A stretch of DNA of 64,000 bases from the NCBI GenBank assembly GCA_943737045.1, contig CALSFV010000208.1, positions 1,736,001 through 1,800,000 on the forward strand, written 5' to 3'. Shown piece after piece: positions 24,091 to 36,978 of the stretch. The notes below the pieces were generated by a model, which was not told where the DNA came from, made no database searches, and saw nothing but the letters and a program-made list of their open reading frames with translations. A program made the position numbers and the translations under genes. Source of the stretch: Parapristionchus giblindavisi. Taxonomy: Eukaryota; Nematoda; Chromadorea; Rhabditida; Diplogasteridae. The stretch's first letter is position 1. Each line of letters opens with the position of its first letter.

Positions 24091-25175
24091 AATTGATTCG
24101 TGACGAATAAGTTAGTAGAAGAAAGAATAGAAGCAAGAAGTGGAGTCCATTGCCAATTCATACGATTGCCTAGGTGGGTACTCTTCTTATTCTCAATGCA
24201 CACAACTACTTGACATGAGAAGGACTGAGCTGATTCCTCGGACTGTTCGAAGAGGTGAAAGAACGACTAGGAAAGAGGGATTCAGGAATAAGGAAGGGGG
24301 ATTAGGAGGTGGAAGAGGAAGAGGTTGGAGGTTATCTCTGGGAATACGACGAGGTGCACTTAGCACGCCATTTCAATAGACGATGAGACACAAATGAGGA
24401 GAGTCAGCAATGAACGAATTGGGGAGGAGACAGAAAAGGATGAAGAAAAGGTAGAGAAAGATAGGCTCATAAGTCCATCATCATAGATATGATGGGATAC
24501 TATATTATATTGCCTCTCTCAATATGTTCCCCGTCTCTTTGTCGTCCACTCCTCTAGATGGATTTTCGTTTTATTCGATTATGGAAGAAAGAAGGGGAAT
24601 GGGTGTTGGTAGGAGATGATGAAGAGGAGATATAGATGGGAATGAATAATAGAAGTATAGAATAAGAGAATATGGAAAAGGTCGAAGAGGGAAGAGGACG
24701 GATTGTGGCTGTGGGAAGGTTGTTGAGTCTAGGTAGAAGTTGAATATTTATTCAAGCGTACAAATGACACCTGACATTCATTCACAAAAAAAATGTAAGC
24801 AAGAAAAAGGAAAGAGTAACGGAAATGGTTAAAGTGCGAAGTATGCGATAGACGGATAGATGGACAAATCATTTCATCTCAAGGAAATTACTCGTAATAC
24901 ATGAAAAATTGGAATGTGGAATATTTCATAAAATGATCAGAAATAGGCTCTGATCGCTCTTCAAACCGGACAGTGAAAACGTTAAAATGAACCAATATTG
25001 ATGAAAATGAGGAATTGGTTGGGATCATGATGATATTTGGCTACGAGCACGATGGGCATGTGAAAAGTGAACTAGATCTGTCAAATTATTGTACGATGAT
25101 TCAAAATGGTCCAAATATAATTCGAATAATGAAATAAAATATACATTACAATACGATACAATAAATAAATAAAGT
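24091..25175. other. Intergenic, no gene recognised
   Basis: 5' flank of the PDZ gene and 3' flank of CCCP-1, both on the minus strand. The stretch near 24.2-24.7 kb is purine-rich. A methionine frame at 24140-24379 is simple-sequence Gly/Arg and unsupported by splice sites. Confidence 0.5.
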
Positions 25176-28100
25176 CTATCTTTGTGCTAGTGTGAGCTTT
25201 CTATTCTCTCTAGATAGTCTAGATATTTCCTCTCCTAATTTGTCGACGCTATCCTTCAGGTTGATATTCTTCAGTAGGGTGTCCTCTAGAACAGCTTGAA
25301 GCCGTGAATTGACCTAAAATCATGATCATAATTAATATTCATTTGCAATGTTAATCAGAAATATAATTAAGAGAAAGGTTGTATTTCCGTTATGAAATAG
25401 CAAAGGGAGTGAAGAAATGCAAATATTTCTTCCATATTTTATATTACTTTTCTAAAGACAGCGACCAATAAGTGATTGATTAGAGTAATTCAACAGTTAC
25501 CTCAGTAGCTAATTGCAATGCAGCCTTCTTCTCACTGCTTCCTCCTCCAGTGAATATGGATCCCATCAATGCATAACTTGATGCGGTCTTTTTCGCTATC
25601 GGCACCTGAAAGAGTATTATTTACTACAATTTGATCATCACTGTCCATTCGACTAATCACTAATCACTAATCACTATCACTGATTTCTGGACCACACGAC
25701 ATATACGGTACCTGAACCACTTCACAGCACTCAATTAACTGAAAGCATTCAATTAACCGGAGGTAGGCTATTATGAAGTGCACTTCTGGGAACAAAGAAA
25801 TGAGATTACACGAGAATGAGTTTAGAGGAGAAGAAGAAATAAGGACTAGTTGTTAACCTTGTGCATAGCCTCGTCAGCAGGTAGAAGAAGAGAAGCTTCT
25901 TCACGTAGTGTATAATATTGGATGACCCTACAATGGAAGCTCTTGATATCGATTAATGGTAGTACAGATAACCCTTGATTTATGATGAAGATCTATGTTT
26001 TAATTAAAAATTGTTGTTGTGTCTATCACATCATCCACAGGAAGGAAGTGTTGAACACAGTTTGAGTATGTCCAATACTTCCTTCCGGAATGGTAACAAG
26101 TAACAGAGTGAGAGTAAACAATTCATTCTCACTTCGTCTTCTTCTGCAATTCATCCAAGCATTGTCTCACGTGCTCTTCAAGGAATTCGATCTTCTCGTT
26201 TCTACGCAACAATTGCTTCTGTAGCTTCACAATCTTAACGACTATCATCAATCCCATGACATCATGCACTTTATAACAATGTTCATTTCATATATCGACC
26301 AAGAGTAAAATAGTTCTCGAACGTGGAGTTTATGGTGCGGCAATCTGGGTTACAGTACCCAAAATTAATCGTTACGGTATCATTGACCGATTCTCTGTTA
26401 TCTGAGATGATCTCGTTAGCACTATCACTGACACCGATAATCTCAATTCAAATGAAGCTACAGTAATCTAAATTAAGATTTCAATGATGAAGCTACAGTA
26501 ATTTTGTTCACGATATAACTAACGTAGCTATTGTAATGGCTTCTACTTGGTCAACGAACATTTGATAACGTTTCCACAAACGATGATACAATGCACATGC
26601 TACTATTACACAAGAAATTATTAAAGTGCCACAGTAATCTTATTATGACAGTGTTATGGGCTACAGTAACCTGGGTTTCGATATTACTGCATAGCTGCAT
26701 TTCTGCATATTCTTGGATTACGGTTACTTTTGCAAAATCTTCTCCTGTCGAATTCAAGTACCTTTTCAATCATCGCTTGATGAGCAGGTACAGATGTTTC
26801 CTCCACAGCAGGAGACACAGAATGTCTTGATCCAGAATCCTTATCATCTTCTCTTTCCTTGATACTCTCCTTATCACTATCCTTCTCCTTCTCCTTAGCA
26901 CTCAACGATTCTCTCTCACTATCGACATCTCGGTCTCTCTTATAAATCTGCAAGGAGTATATACTGTTTAATCTTCACTGTAAACTACCGTACCCCTCCT
27001 ATTTGATCAATACTAGTGATGGAACTGGCACGAGAAGACTCGGATGCTAGAGTACTGGAAGAATGAGGAATCTCCAAGGATGAAATATCAGATGTTGCTT
27101 GAATATTAGCCAGTTGACGTCGGAGAGTCATCGCCTGCAGTTTTAATCGATAATTAAAAGAATACCTATCGCATTATGAAACAGTTATGAAGTTCAAACA
27201 TGTAATATTGATAAAAGGGTATGAATACCTCTTGCTTCAATTCTTTTATGGCACAACTTGTCTTCTTCCTATAAGCTACATTATCTGTCCGTTCTTCATC
27301 CAGCTGACGAGTCGTATCTTCGGCTACAAATAATCATATTTTCCAGTAAATCAATGAGCCTTTCTCATGATTCCGGTGAACATCAACATCATAATCGTCA
27401 CTTTTGTACTTATTATGAGCAATGTGAAGAGTACAAAAGTATCTATCAATTATGACTCATCTGTTCGCCTAATAGATTTCTAAAAACATGATATCATGTC
27501 AACTGATAAAATCTTTCGTGTACTACTAACAATCCTGTCATTGCCCTCACCTTTCTTAGTAGTTTCGGCTAGTTTCTTCTTGAGAGCGTCAATTTCAGTC
27601 AATAGAGGAGTCTTGACACTCTCAATATCTTGTTCAGTGGATGCCACATTTCGCTCTATTCTTTGTCTCGCTCCTTCTTCCTCAATCAGCTGAGTTTGCA
27701 GCGAAGAAGCCTGTAAACAGAAACTGTTCACCAGCAATAACAAGAAAGCGATAAAGATCAGAGATCAGAGAGCGACCGAGACCAGATCAGAGTTACCGAT
27801 TATGAATTTCTGATAGATCTTTCACATAATAGTACTGGGAGTATTCGGGTCGTCTTAAACGGAAATTAACCAACCTTTTCTCTCACTTGTGCCAATTCAT
27901 CGAGAAGTGATGTGTTTCTCTGTGTTAGGTTCTCCGTGATCTCGAGCATTCTCTCTGCCTGTGATTTTTTTAAATAGCTACTTCATGCACATCCACCACT
28001 TTATAGTTACGATTATTTTATATTAAAATTATAAATCATTGGAAGCAATGCACACCTGTTTCCTACACTCTGCAGCTTCCGCTTCAGCAGTGGCCTTATC

Positions 28101-30893
28101 AGCTTCGGCTTCTTCTTTCTCTTTCAATGCGTTATTCTGAGCATCAATGGCCCTGAATATGAATAAATATAATAATAATAATTTATAATTCTAATTTAAT
28201 AATTTATAATTTATCTATAATATGTATGTATTCCATTTGCTTAAAGCATAGTGAATTGAATTTTGAATGTATCTAGATATCGTACGATACGTATATCGTA
28301 TATTGTACGTAGATACGTACGATGTTTTTCACCTACTGCGTCTTCATGAATACCGTAGTCAAGCATGCTCAAGAAATACTACTATTATATATTAGGAGTC
28401 GAAAAAGTAAAACAGCAAAATGAGTGAACTAACGCATTGACTTTCGATTCAATGTCTATCAATTCATTGAGTCTCTTTTGCATCAGTGCTGTATTGTCTT
28501 GTTGTTCCTTCACGAGATTCGTTGCCTCTTCGAGGTCTCCCATCAACGATGTATTCTCTCTGGATAAATAAATAGCATGTTTTATTAATTTATGAAATTC
28601 ATGTTGTTCAGTACATGTTAAAAACGAAAATCAATCTTGCTGCGGATATATAAATGCACAGAGTATAAACAGACTGTGGAAATCTTTGGATATGGTTATT
28701 AAAAAAGAATTTATTGTTTGAAGTGTCAAATGTAATGCTTACTTGAGTAGATTCTCAATCTCTGATGACAATTCAGAATTCCTCTCTTTCGCACGTGCAG
28801 CATCATGAACAATCTTCTTATATAATTCTTCCTTTCCGATATGCTCGGACTGTACTTGATCTTCCTTCGCTTTTATTCGCTCTTCCTCGGCCTGAATCAA
28901 TGATCCTATTAGCGTGGTCTAATAAAAATAAGAGAAATAACTGTACGTAATCCACGTGGCTCAATCTATCGTAATCAAAACATTATGTTACAAAACCAAG
29001 TCCTCTGTAAAACATTAAACTCGGAGACAGGACAAATAAAATTTGTTTGGTTTCTTTGATCCATTGTTTAGCATGAGCAGACGAGCGAAAGAACACTATT
29101 CAATTATCTGATGAATCATAAATCTTTACAGTTATCGTGGCAGCTGGTTTGCCTATGACATTACACAAAGAATAACCGGATAAATCTGTCAGTATAAGAG
29201 CAATTCTATAATGGTTTCAACCAGACAATCAAATCATTTATTCAAATGATTAATGAAAAATCAATACTTTCAAAAATGGATTCTCAAGCATTCTGAGTGT
29301 AACTACACTAATTCGAGAATGGCACCAATTCTATTCTATTATCTTTGTATAGTTTCTGAATGAATATAATTAACCTGGAATCGTTGTACAAGCGATCGAT
29401 GTTCCTCCTGAATCGTACTCTTATCCTCCTTCAATGCGATCACTTGTCGTCGAAGAACTTCTACTTGCTGTTTGAGATCAGATACTGATGACAAACTTGC
29501 CTGAAATGTATTAATACTTGTCTACAAAGATATTCTCGATAACAAATTGTCATGAGCAATAGAACGTTATATCAATCAAACATTGTTGTCCATACTGTGT
29601 GCACAAGAATCTCATGAATTCCCTATGGCTTTGTTTGTTTTCGATTCATGACTCAAAAAGATGCATATCGTTGTATTCTCTGAAGCCAAAATTTAAAAAT
29701 AGCTTACATCAGCTCGTTTCTCAGACATTTTGAGGCGATTGTCAATATCGAACTTCTCATGCTTAATCTTTTCCATTTCCACTTTGATGTCCACATTGGC
29801 TTTCTCCAATTGCATCAAATGTTCTTGACTCATACTCTCCTTCATTTCCTTCACTTCTCCTTCTAGATGCTTTATCCTCTCGTCTTTCTTGACGATCTGA
29901 AATAGATTCAGAGTCCATTACAATGATTCCTTTCATTGTTCTTAGAAGGAAATGTAAGGATTTGTTCGACTGAGACAAAGAGAAATGGATAGATTAAGAG
30001 AATGGGATTATTCCAAACAAAATACCAAACAGGATAAAAAACAAGAATAGATGAACAGGAATAACACTTACCTCGGCTTGTAATTTCATTAACTCGGCTT
30101 CACGCATGGCATACTTGATTACAGATTGATTCTTTTCTCCCTCAGCGATTTCCATCTTTCGAGTCAACTTAAGAGGAAAGAAGACTAATTGATGAGAGAG
30201 ATTTCACTCAAAGAGTTTCAAAAAGAAAAGGAGAACACACATCATTCACTTGCTTATTGAACTTCTCAGTGAGGGCTTGAGTGGTCTTATTGAAATGAAC
30301 TTCCTGCGCGTTTGCTCGGTCCTACAAGTGAAAACAATGTCTTATACAATACAAATGAAGATTAGCAATAGTATGAAGTAGATGACGAATGAAACTGACT
30401 CTAGTCACTTTGAGGGTACAATCCAACTCGACAACTTTCCGTTCCATCTCTTCATATTTAGTCGCTTTTTCCTTGCTTTCAGCCTTCACTTTAGCCTCAT
30501 ATTCTTCCCGATCTCTTATCGTTCGTATCAATTTATCGCGGTATTCCTCATTCTGTTTTTCCAATCTAAATATCGTACACTAAATTACTTAGAATTTTGC
30601 CCAATTGGATATTCGTGAGCCGTAATTATATATGGCACAGCAACAAATCAAAGTGTGCCCTCACCTATCTATTTCCTTCTCTCTCAATTGGTATTTCTCG
30701 AACAAATCTTGCAACTTGACGTGCGTTCCCTTCGGATCGGAACCTGAATCGAATCATACGTTCTTGAAATATAATAAGAAATGAGTAACTGTGACTGACC
30801 TGATTCCTCATTTATGGGACAAGAATGGGAAGGAGATGGGGAAGTAGAGGATGAAGCAATCGAGTCATTAGAAGCGTCTCCACCATCACTCAT
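25176..30893 (-). CDS. cccp-1: CCCP-1/CCDC186 coiled-coil RAB-2 effector
   Basis: Nineteen exons in phase sum to 760 residues (C. elegans CCCP-1 is similar in size): 30893-30800, 30743-30665, 30565-30400, 30321-30241, 30167-30072, 29896-29708, 29500-29375, 28891-28743, 28559-28434, 28152-28056, 27958-27875, 27710-27551, 27323-27229, 27134-26994, 26947-26762, 26233-26133, 25927-25858, 25605-25501, 25313-25176. A Ser-rich start (MSDGGDASNDSIASSS) is followed by almost continuous heptad coiled coil to about residue 560, a Ser-rich and Lys/Glu/Asp-rich linker, then the diagnostic C-terminus: RRNEKIEFLEEHVRQCLDEL, VIQYYTLREEASLLLP and LQAVLEDTLLKNINLKDSV, which match CCDC186. The family acts at the trans-Golgi with RAB-2 and RUND-1 in dense-core vesicle maturation; the C-terminal part carries the Golgi/Rab-binding activity. 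Confidence 0.92.
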
Positions 30894-31788
30894 AGAAAGT
30901 ATAGGCTACAATTAACGGCTTTTAATACCACAACCACAAGACCCGAATTACAAGATTATAAGGAATGTCACACATAGATATATAAGAATAAACAGGAAGC
31001 AACAACAAAGTTATAAGTTTGGAATAGTTGAAAAGTAGAACGCAACGCTTGCGAGACGCGAGCGCGTGTGCCAGCTAAGGGAGCGGAGGGGATGAGGGAA
31101 ATGGAGAGAGTATCGGCCTAGAAGGAGAGTGAGAAAGAGTAGTGAGAGAGAGGGTCAGTCCATAGAGAAGAAGAAGAGAGATGAAGCTATTAAGGGAAGT
31201 CGTTGGAAGTATGTGTACTCTCAAAAGAGACACATAGAGATAAAGGAAGAGAAGAGACAACGTTACGATTTCTGTTCATCTTTGATCACTCTAACCATAC
31301 TTAAATTGAAAAATAGCATATAGACAATGAAGACATTATGAATTCCTCTATTTTCATGGATGTTGTCATTATGAAATAATCATAATTGATTACAACCGCA
31401 ATATAATTCTTATCGAATCTGACACAATACTACGAACTCCACACATGAGTCATTGAATATCATTGGGATATCCTTCAGAGAACAAAAAAAGATAAGATAA
31501 GAAGGGGGTTAGACTAGATTGAGATGCGAGTCTTGGATTGGTTTCCTTTCACTAAATGGCACACAAAACAGCCGCGTGTCCTCCTTGTTTTCCTCTTGGT
31601 TCATCAGAAGAAATAAATGAAGAAAGACGAGTATTTGAGAAAGAAGAAGAAGAAGAAGTGGGCTGACTCAATCAGTTTAGTCTATCATCATCTCTATCCC
31701 CTCTCTCCCACTATGTTTCTCTTCTTGCTTCTTAGTCAGACCAAGCCTATATCAATCGTCACATTTAACCGTTCGTTCACTTTTAGAT
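30894..31788. other. Shared 5' region of divergent cccp-1 and TIL gene
   Basis: About 0.9 kb between two start codons facing away from each other, so both promoters should lie here. A ttttag at 31781-31786, three bases from the TIL-gene ATG, looks like a trans-splice acceptor. No coding exon is supported. Confidence 0.5.
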
Positions 31789-32687
31789 ATGAATCGTTCT
31801 CTTCTCTCATTCGTTCTCATTTCTATTATTTTCGTCGCCTCAGCCATTCCCGTCGATGACGTAGAGGAATACAAGAAGGAAAAGGCAGAACTCACAAGTA
31901 TTATTTTTTTCTTTCTCTTTTTCACTTTCCACTAACTCCAATTCCCTCCTATACCCGGACATGTTGGTAACAAATTTAAATTTGTCTGCTTTCTAAGACG
32001 CAAAACATTGAAAATAAGTGTTGTTTAGTGGTTTCTAATGCATAATCTTTCTGTTCGTATGTATATTGTCGGAAGTTCAAAGATCACGTCAAGGAGAGTA
32101 AAATTCTTGTCCTCGTCGATTCACTTCTGAGATCTTACAATTTAAAATTTGTTATTAGTATGTCCGGGAATAACAAAATGAAAATCATTTCAATAGCAAT
32201 TTTGCGCCTCTAAATTCAATGACATGCTAAATAGGGACTTCATTTGGTTACAAGAGTTCATTCTGTAGATCCTTTGAGACATAAAAAAATATTTATTTAT
32301 TTAATAAAGCACAATGATTTATTTATGAATATTTCTGATTGTAATTGCTTAATAATTTACAGAGAGCTGCCCAAAAAACTCTGAATTCTCTCAATGCACC
32401 AATCTCTGCCCCAAATCATGTGCCAATTTCGATACGGTAAATAACGGATTGAAATCTTTGAAATCTTTAATTTTTGATGTCTTAGGTCTCTGCCTGTTTC
32501 TCTCTCCGTTGCGGTAATGCCGGTTGTAATTGCAAGGATGGACATATTCTGCTCGACAACAGTGATCACACTAAGGTATAGTGCCTATAATATAATAGAT
32601 TTCGATCAAGTGATCTTCAACTGCTCTTTAAAGGGATGCGTCACTCGCGAAGTTTGCCGAGAAATTCGTAAGCAGGGAAAGATCTAA
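31789..32687 (+). CDS. Secreted TIL-domain (trypsin-inhibitor-like) protein
   Basis: Four exons in phase (31789-31897, 32363-32436, 32486-32575, 32634-32687) give 108 residues. A signal peptide (MNRSLLSFVLISIIFVASA) is followed by a short acidic spacer and one TIL domain with the full set of ten cysteines: SCPKNSEFSQC, LCPKSC, SACFSLRCGNAGCNC and GCVTREVC. TIL domains are five-disulphide folds that usually inhibit serine proteases through the loop between the fifth and sixth cysteines; here that loop is VSACFSLRC, with Phe-Ser-Leu near the reactive site, suggesting a chymotrypsin-like or elastase-like target, which is inference. The protein probably acts outside the cell. Very short 5' leader after a ttttag suggests trans-splicing. 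Confidence 0.88.
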
Positions 32688-33118
32688 TGACAACTATGAT
32701 ACCATATCTAGGAGTACAACAGACAGACTAACTTCTTTGTACTTCTTTCCTACCTAGGTAACCCTGATTGAATGTGAATGTACATTGATAAACATGTTTG
32801 TTTCGATTGTCTATCTATTCTTGATCCATTCGGCGGAGAGAGGAAGAAAGAGGGGTAGAAGAGACAGAGAAGGGCTGGTGGAGGAGGAGGTTTTTACCCT
32901 CCTCATAAGGTAAGAATAGTTAGAAAGTTAGAAGAAGAAGAAAGAATTAGTGGATGAATGAGAGAGGAAAGAGGATAATACCTTTCTTCGATTCCTTTCA
33001 TTCATTCATTCAACTTTTTCTCCATTGGGTCACTTCAAGGTCGATACGGGAGTTAAGCTCATCCTTCTTTCTTCCTCGATTCAGTGAAAGCACTTCTTGA
33101 ACCATTTCCATTGACGCG
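32688..33118. other. Intergenic spacer
   Basis: Short spacer between two secreted-protein genes on the same strand. Purine-rich near 32.83-32.98 kb. No coding exon is supported. Confidence 0.5.
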
Positions 33119-34429
33119 ATGCTTACCCAACTTGTTGCTACATCTTTCCTTCTTCTCACCATCGAAGCGCAATGGTAATAATCTAGTCTTATTTGAGTTT
33201 TCTCATGTTTCCATGGTTTAAATGTAGTCCTCTAATTACGCTTATCAGTTGTTCATTTGATCTTCTTTGAGATATCTCTAGTAGAGAATAGATCTTAATG
33301 AACGTTTAGTGAAAGGGAAAAGAGACACATGGTAACGAAAGACTAGCTACACTATCAATGTGGTTGAATGTATTTCTCTATAAGCATACGATGTTTCAGG
33401 AACATGCCATTCAACAATCGATGTGCTTTCTGTCCCCCAATACCATATTTTGGTCCTCAATTCTTCCCCGGAATGCCTCCGTTTCATTCGATGATGTTTC
33501 CTCCTATGTCTAATGGAATGGGATCTTATGTGTCAACATCTCATGTGAGAAATCATTCAGAACACTTAAATGATTTATGTTTCCTGTACATTTATCGTTA
33601 AAGGCACATCCCAAGCTAATTTTACTCTCCTCATTGGCAATGCTCTCTCATTGACCTAGACAACGAGAGACGGTGACCAGAGCAGAGAGGTTAAAAAATT
33701 AGTTTGCGGAGTCGCTTTAGTGCGAATCATTGTAGGAATATAAGCAGGAAAATATTTAAGCAATTTCAATGACAAAGGTTACGATTTAAGAGCGGCAGTG
33801 GAGGAGGTGCGGGTGCTTTCGCATCTTCATCAAGTGGTGGTGGTAGTGGTGGTCATTTCTTCACTTCCACTTCTTCAAACGGTGGTCCTCCCGTCTTCAC
33901 GGCCACCTATGGCCCCTATGGACCTGCCCCTGGTATCCTACTACCATCACGTCCGGGTTCAGGTGGTAATACGGTAGTACAAGAGTCGGAGAAGAGAACA
34001 AAATTACCTGGTGGAGGAGAGGTGAGCCATACTCATGTTGACCGATGAAATTGATAGTATCTCTGTTATTGTAGATGATCACGAAAACTATGGTAGAGAA
34101 ATCTCCGAATGGACAGAGTGTATCGACTTTCTCCTATTCTCAAAACTCTCTAGGACCGATAATTCCTTTCCCCAGAAAGGACATACCTTCCGGAAAACTA
34201 CCCTACTCACAAGTATGTTGGGATATTATAGTTGATTAATGTTAACGTCCTCTCGCAGAAAGACAGGAATGATGACTACAAACTTCCATCAGTTCTGGAT
34301 GAACCATCCAGTAAGAACGTTGAGACGTACGTGAGAGAAGGCAGTGGAGAAATAGCTAGTGGAGGCTCAGTCTCGACTCCTACAGGAAATGCCTCGGCCC
34401 TTAGTAGTGCAGGAGTCTCGTCAACGTAA
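33119..34429 (+). CDS. Secreted Gly/Ser/Pro-rich protein, unknown function
   Basis: Five exons in phase (33119-33174, 33400-33529, 33791-34021, 34075-34212, 34259-34429) give 241 residues. The signal peptide MLTQLVATSFLLLTIEAQW is followed by a Pro/Phe/Met-rich block with two cysteines (RCAFCPPIPYFGPQFFPGMP), a Gly/Ser block (GSGGGAGAFASSSSGGGSGG), and a more ordinary Ser-rich tail. No transmembrane helix or known domain is visible. Composition suggests a structural or matrix-like extracellular protein, such as a cuticle-associated one; that is inference. It lies in the same orientation as the next Gly-rich gene and shares its exon-1 design (signal peptide ending in phase 2). AATAAA follows the stop at 34447. 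Confidence 0.8.
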
Positions 34430-34446
34430 CTTATTTGCGATCACGA

Positions 34447-34452
34447 AATAAA
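34447..34452 (+). terminator. Polyadenylation signal AATAAA
   Basis: AATAAA 17 bases after the stop codon of the preceding Gly/Ser-rich gene. Confidence 0.6.
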
Positions 34453-34786
34453 GACATGATTTATTTTTATGCTAAATAAATAAAAATAAAGAAATGAACA
34501 CCTTGTAAAGCAGTTGAACATGTGCACGAAAAGAAAGAACACGAGGGGGGTTACGACTCTTTAGCGAATAAGTAGAGATATTGATTAGAGAGAGAAATCA
34601 TGCCCATTATCGTATTCGAGACGAGTTTGTGAACTTGAAGAAGTGAGTGAAGTGAATTAGAAAGAAGTAAAGGCTGATCGCTCTCTACTCTTCTTATCGA
34701 CTATTCCCCTCTTCTCATTCGTCATCCCCCTTAAGGCGAACCTTTCTCATTGTTCTTTCTTCTTATTGATCTCTTCATAAACACTC

Positions 34787-36002
34787 ATGAATACTAAGCT
34801 TATCTCATTCTCATTCGTCATTGCATTTTTCTCGTGGTAAGTCGCTCTTGATCATTCTTCAAATGTTTTCCAAAGCTACGAAGCGAAAATTTAAAAGTAG
34901 AAGTGCACGCGCAAACGAAAATTTTTCCGTTCTTTTCGTGATTGTTTAGATAATAATAATGCATTTATTACAACTTGGAGAAACGAGAAAATAGATTTTT
35001 CAGAAACAATTAAAATACATAAAACAAGAAGTTGCGACCAAATAGTTGCAATTACTGGATTGCAACTGTTATAGAATTACTAAATAAATGAGATCATTCT
35101 TTTAAATTGCAATTTTCAGCGTATCATCGCAAGGATTCGGTTTTGGTCGTCGCGGATGGGGAGGATTCCCAATGGGAGGAAGAGGAGGAGGATGGAGAGG
35201 CGGATGGGGAGGCAGAGGAGGACCACCTATGGGAGGATTTGATGGTCCAATGGGACCGATGGGCGGAGGTCCAATGGGTCCTATGGGTCCAATGGGTCCC
35301 ATGGATGGTTTCGGCGGAGGACCTCAAGGGATACCGCCACCTAACTATAACAGTATGGATATGGACTATGGTGGAGGAGGAGGAGAGATGATAGATGCAC
35401 AAGGATTCTCTGGAATGGGAGGAGGAGCAGGGGGAGGGGGCGGTGGACCATTCGGTGGTGGATTGATAGGAACCCTCCTCAATGCTGGAGTGGGTCAGAT
35501 GACACGACAACTACAACAGCAGAATGCTGCTGCTGAAAAGTCAAAGGAAGAGAACAGTTTTGCTCGGCTGTCTAAGAGTAAATTCGAGAATATGGACATG
35601 TCTTCGATGGATAGTCAATCACGAAGTGGAGGAGGTACCGGTGGTTTGATAGGATCCAGTAATGGAGGAGGTGGGGGAACTGGAAGCTTCATGGGTTCGA
35701 GCAATGGAAGTGGAAGCTTCGGTGGATCGAATAATGGAGTGGGAGGAGGGAGTGGAAGCTTTTCTGGATCAACTGGAGGTAGTTCTTCTCCAAGTTCCTT
35801 CGCAACTGATGCAGAGATGAGTTCTTTCAAATCATCATCGATACCATCCTCTCCATCCTCATTTTCTTCATCATCCTCATCATCCCGATCATCATTTGCC
35901 CAACCCTCGGCTCCTGTTTTCTCATCAAATCCTTCTTCATTCTCCTCTTTCGGTGAATCCGATTCGTCCCATATGCTGGCCCCAAGAGTCCGTGGACGCT
36001 GA
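34787..36002 (+). CDS. Secreted Gly-rich protein with GPM repeats
   Basis: Two exons in phase (34787-34836, 35120-36002) give 310 residues. The signal peptide is MNTKLISFSFVIAFFSCVSS. The mature part opens with GFGFGRRGWGGFPMGGRGGG, then an array of GPMG units (six in about 30 residues), a Gly/Ser region with repeated GSF segments, and a Ser-rich tail ending LAPRVRGR. It has almost no cysteine apart from the signal peptide, no membrane helix, and a short Gln/Ala/Lys-containing helix-forming stretch (TRQLQQQNAAAEKSKEEN) in the middle. Repetitive Gly/Met/Pro composition suggests an extracellular structural protein. It follows a similar gene 360 bases upstream, so the two probably arose by duplication and then diverged. 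Confidence 0.82.
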
Positions 36003-36978
36003 ATATATTCGCTTTATCAAATTATTATGTCTATATTAACAGTGATAAATTATATGATATTACTAGATTGGAGTGAAAAACAGAATGATGGAAGAAAGAG
36101 TATATGAATAGAGATAGATAGCGTGAGTGAGTAGATTCCCACAGAATCGTTGAGTCAATTTCACACTGAATTCTCCTATCGCTCATTTTTCCTCCCCTTT
36201 GACTGCCTTCGTAGTAGTCTTTTGTTGCCATTCCCAAGTGCGTTTCGTCTTATTAACAATCGAGAGCGAGACTCTGATTCCAATTGAGAGAGCAATATGA
36301 GTGTGTGTGGAGAAAGAGGAAAGAGATACCTTCTTCTCTTTCTCAGTCTCATCCCATTTTCAATCCAATATCTCTTCATTCACACAATACAAACTTGGTG
36401 GATGACCTGATGAGAAAAGAAAACTAAGAAGAAAAAACGTCTTATCGCCGTCACCTCTACTTATTCGTATGTGTTAGACTGCCGTCTTCATGAGTAGCTA
36501 ATCTGTGGATCTTCTCTTATCCTTCCCCGCTCCCTCTCTTCCCCTCTCCTCCCTCTCCCCTCCCCCTACCTCCCTTTCAATCCATCCCCCTCTCCGTCTA
36601 CCCTCTGCATGGCTTCGGATATCTCACCTTATATCCACTATTTTCTCATGATAAGCCCTTCCATCGTACTCTTAGATTGATTCTCTGCTTCCCATATCCC
36701 CCTATTCCATCCACTCCTTCATCTATCTCTTCTCATTTTATCTCTGATGATCGTTCCTTCCCATCTCAATTCACCATTTCTCTTTCCATAATAGAGTTTC
36801 ATCCTACAAGGTGCCCGAAAAAGGACATCATTGCACCCCACCCTTCTTATGGGAAAGATATTTCTACTTCAATACAATTTCCTTTTTTCAGCGCATGCAT
36901 TTCTCGTCCATATTTATCCCACTATTTCCGTTCATTTACTTCAGTTATCTTTTCATACCCTAATATAGTAAAGTGATA
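36003..36978. other. Intergenic, pyrimidine-rich
   Basis: No exon supported. Between 36.5 and 36.8 kb the + strand is C/T-rich, producing an unlikely open frame at 36677-36976. Confidence 0.5.
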
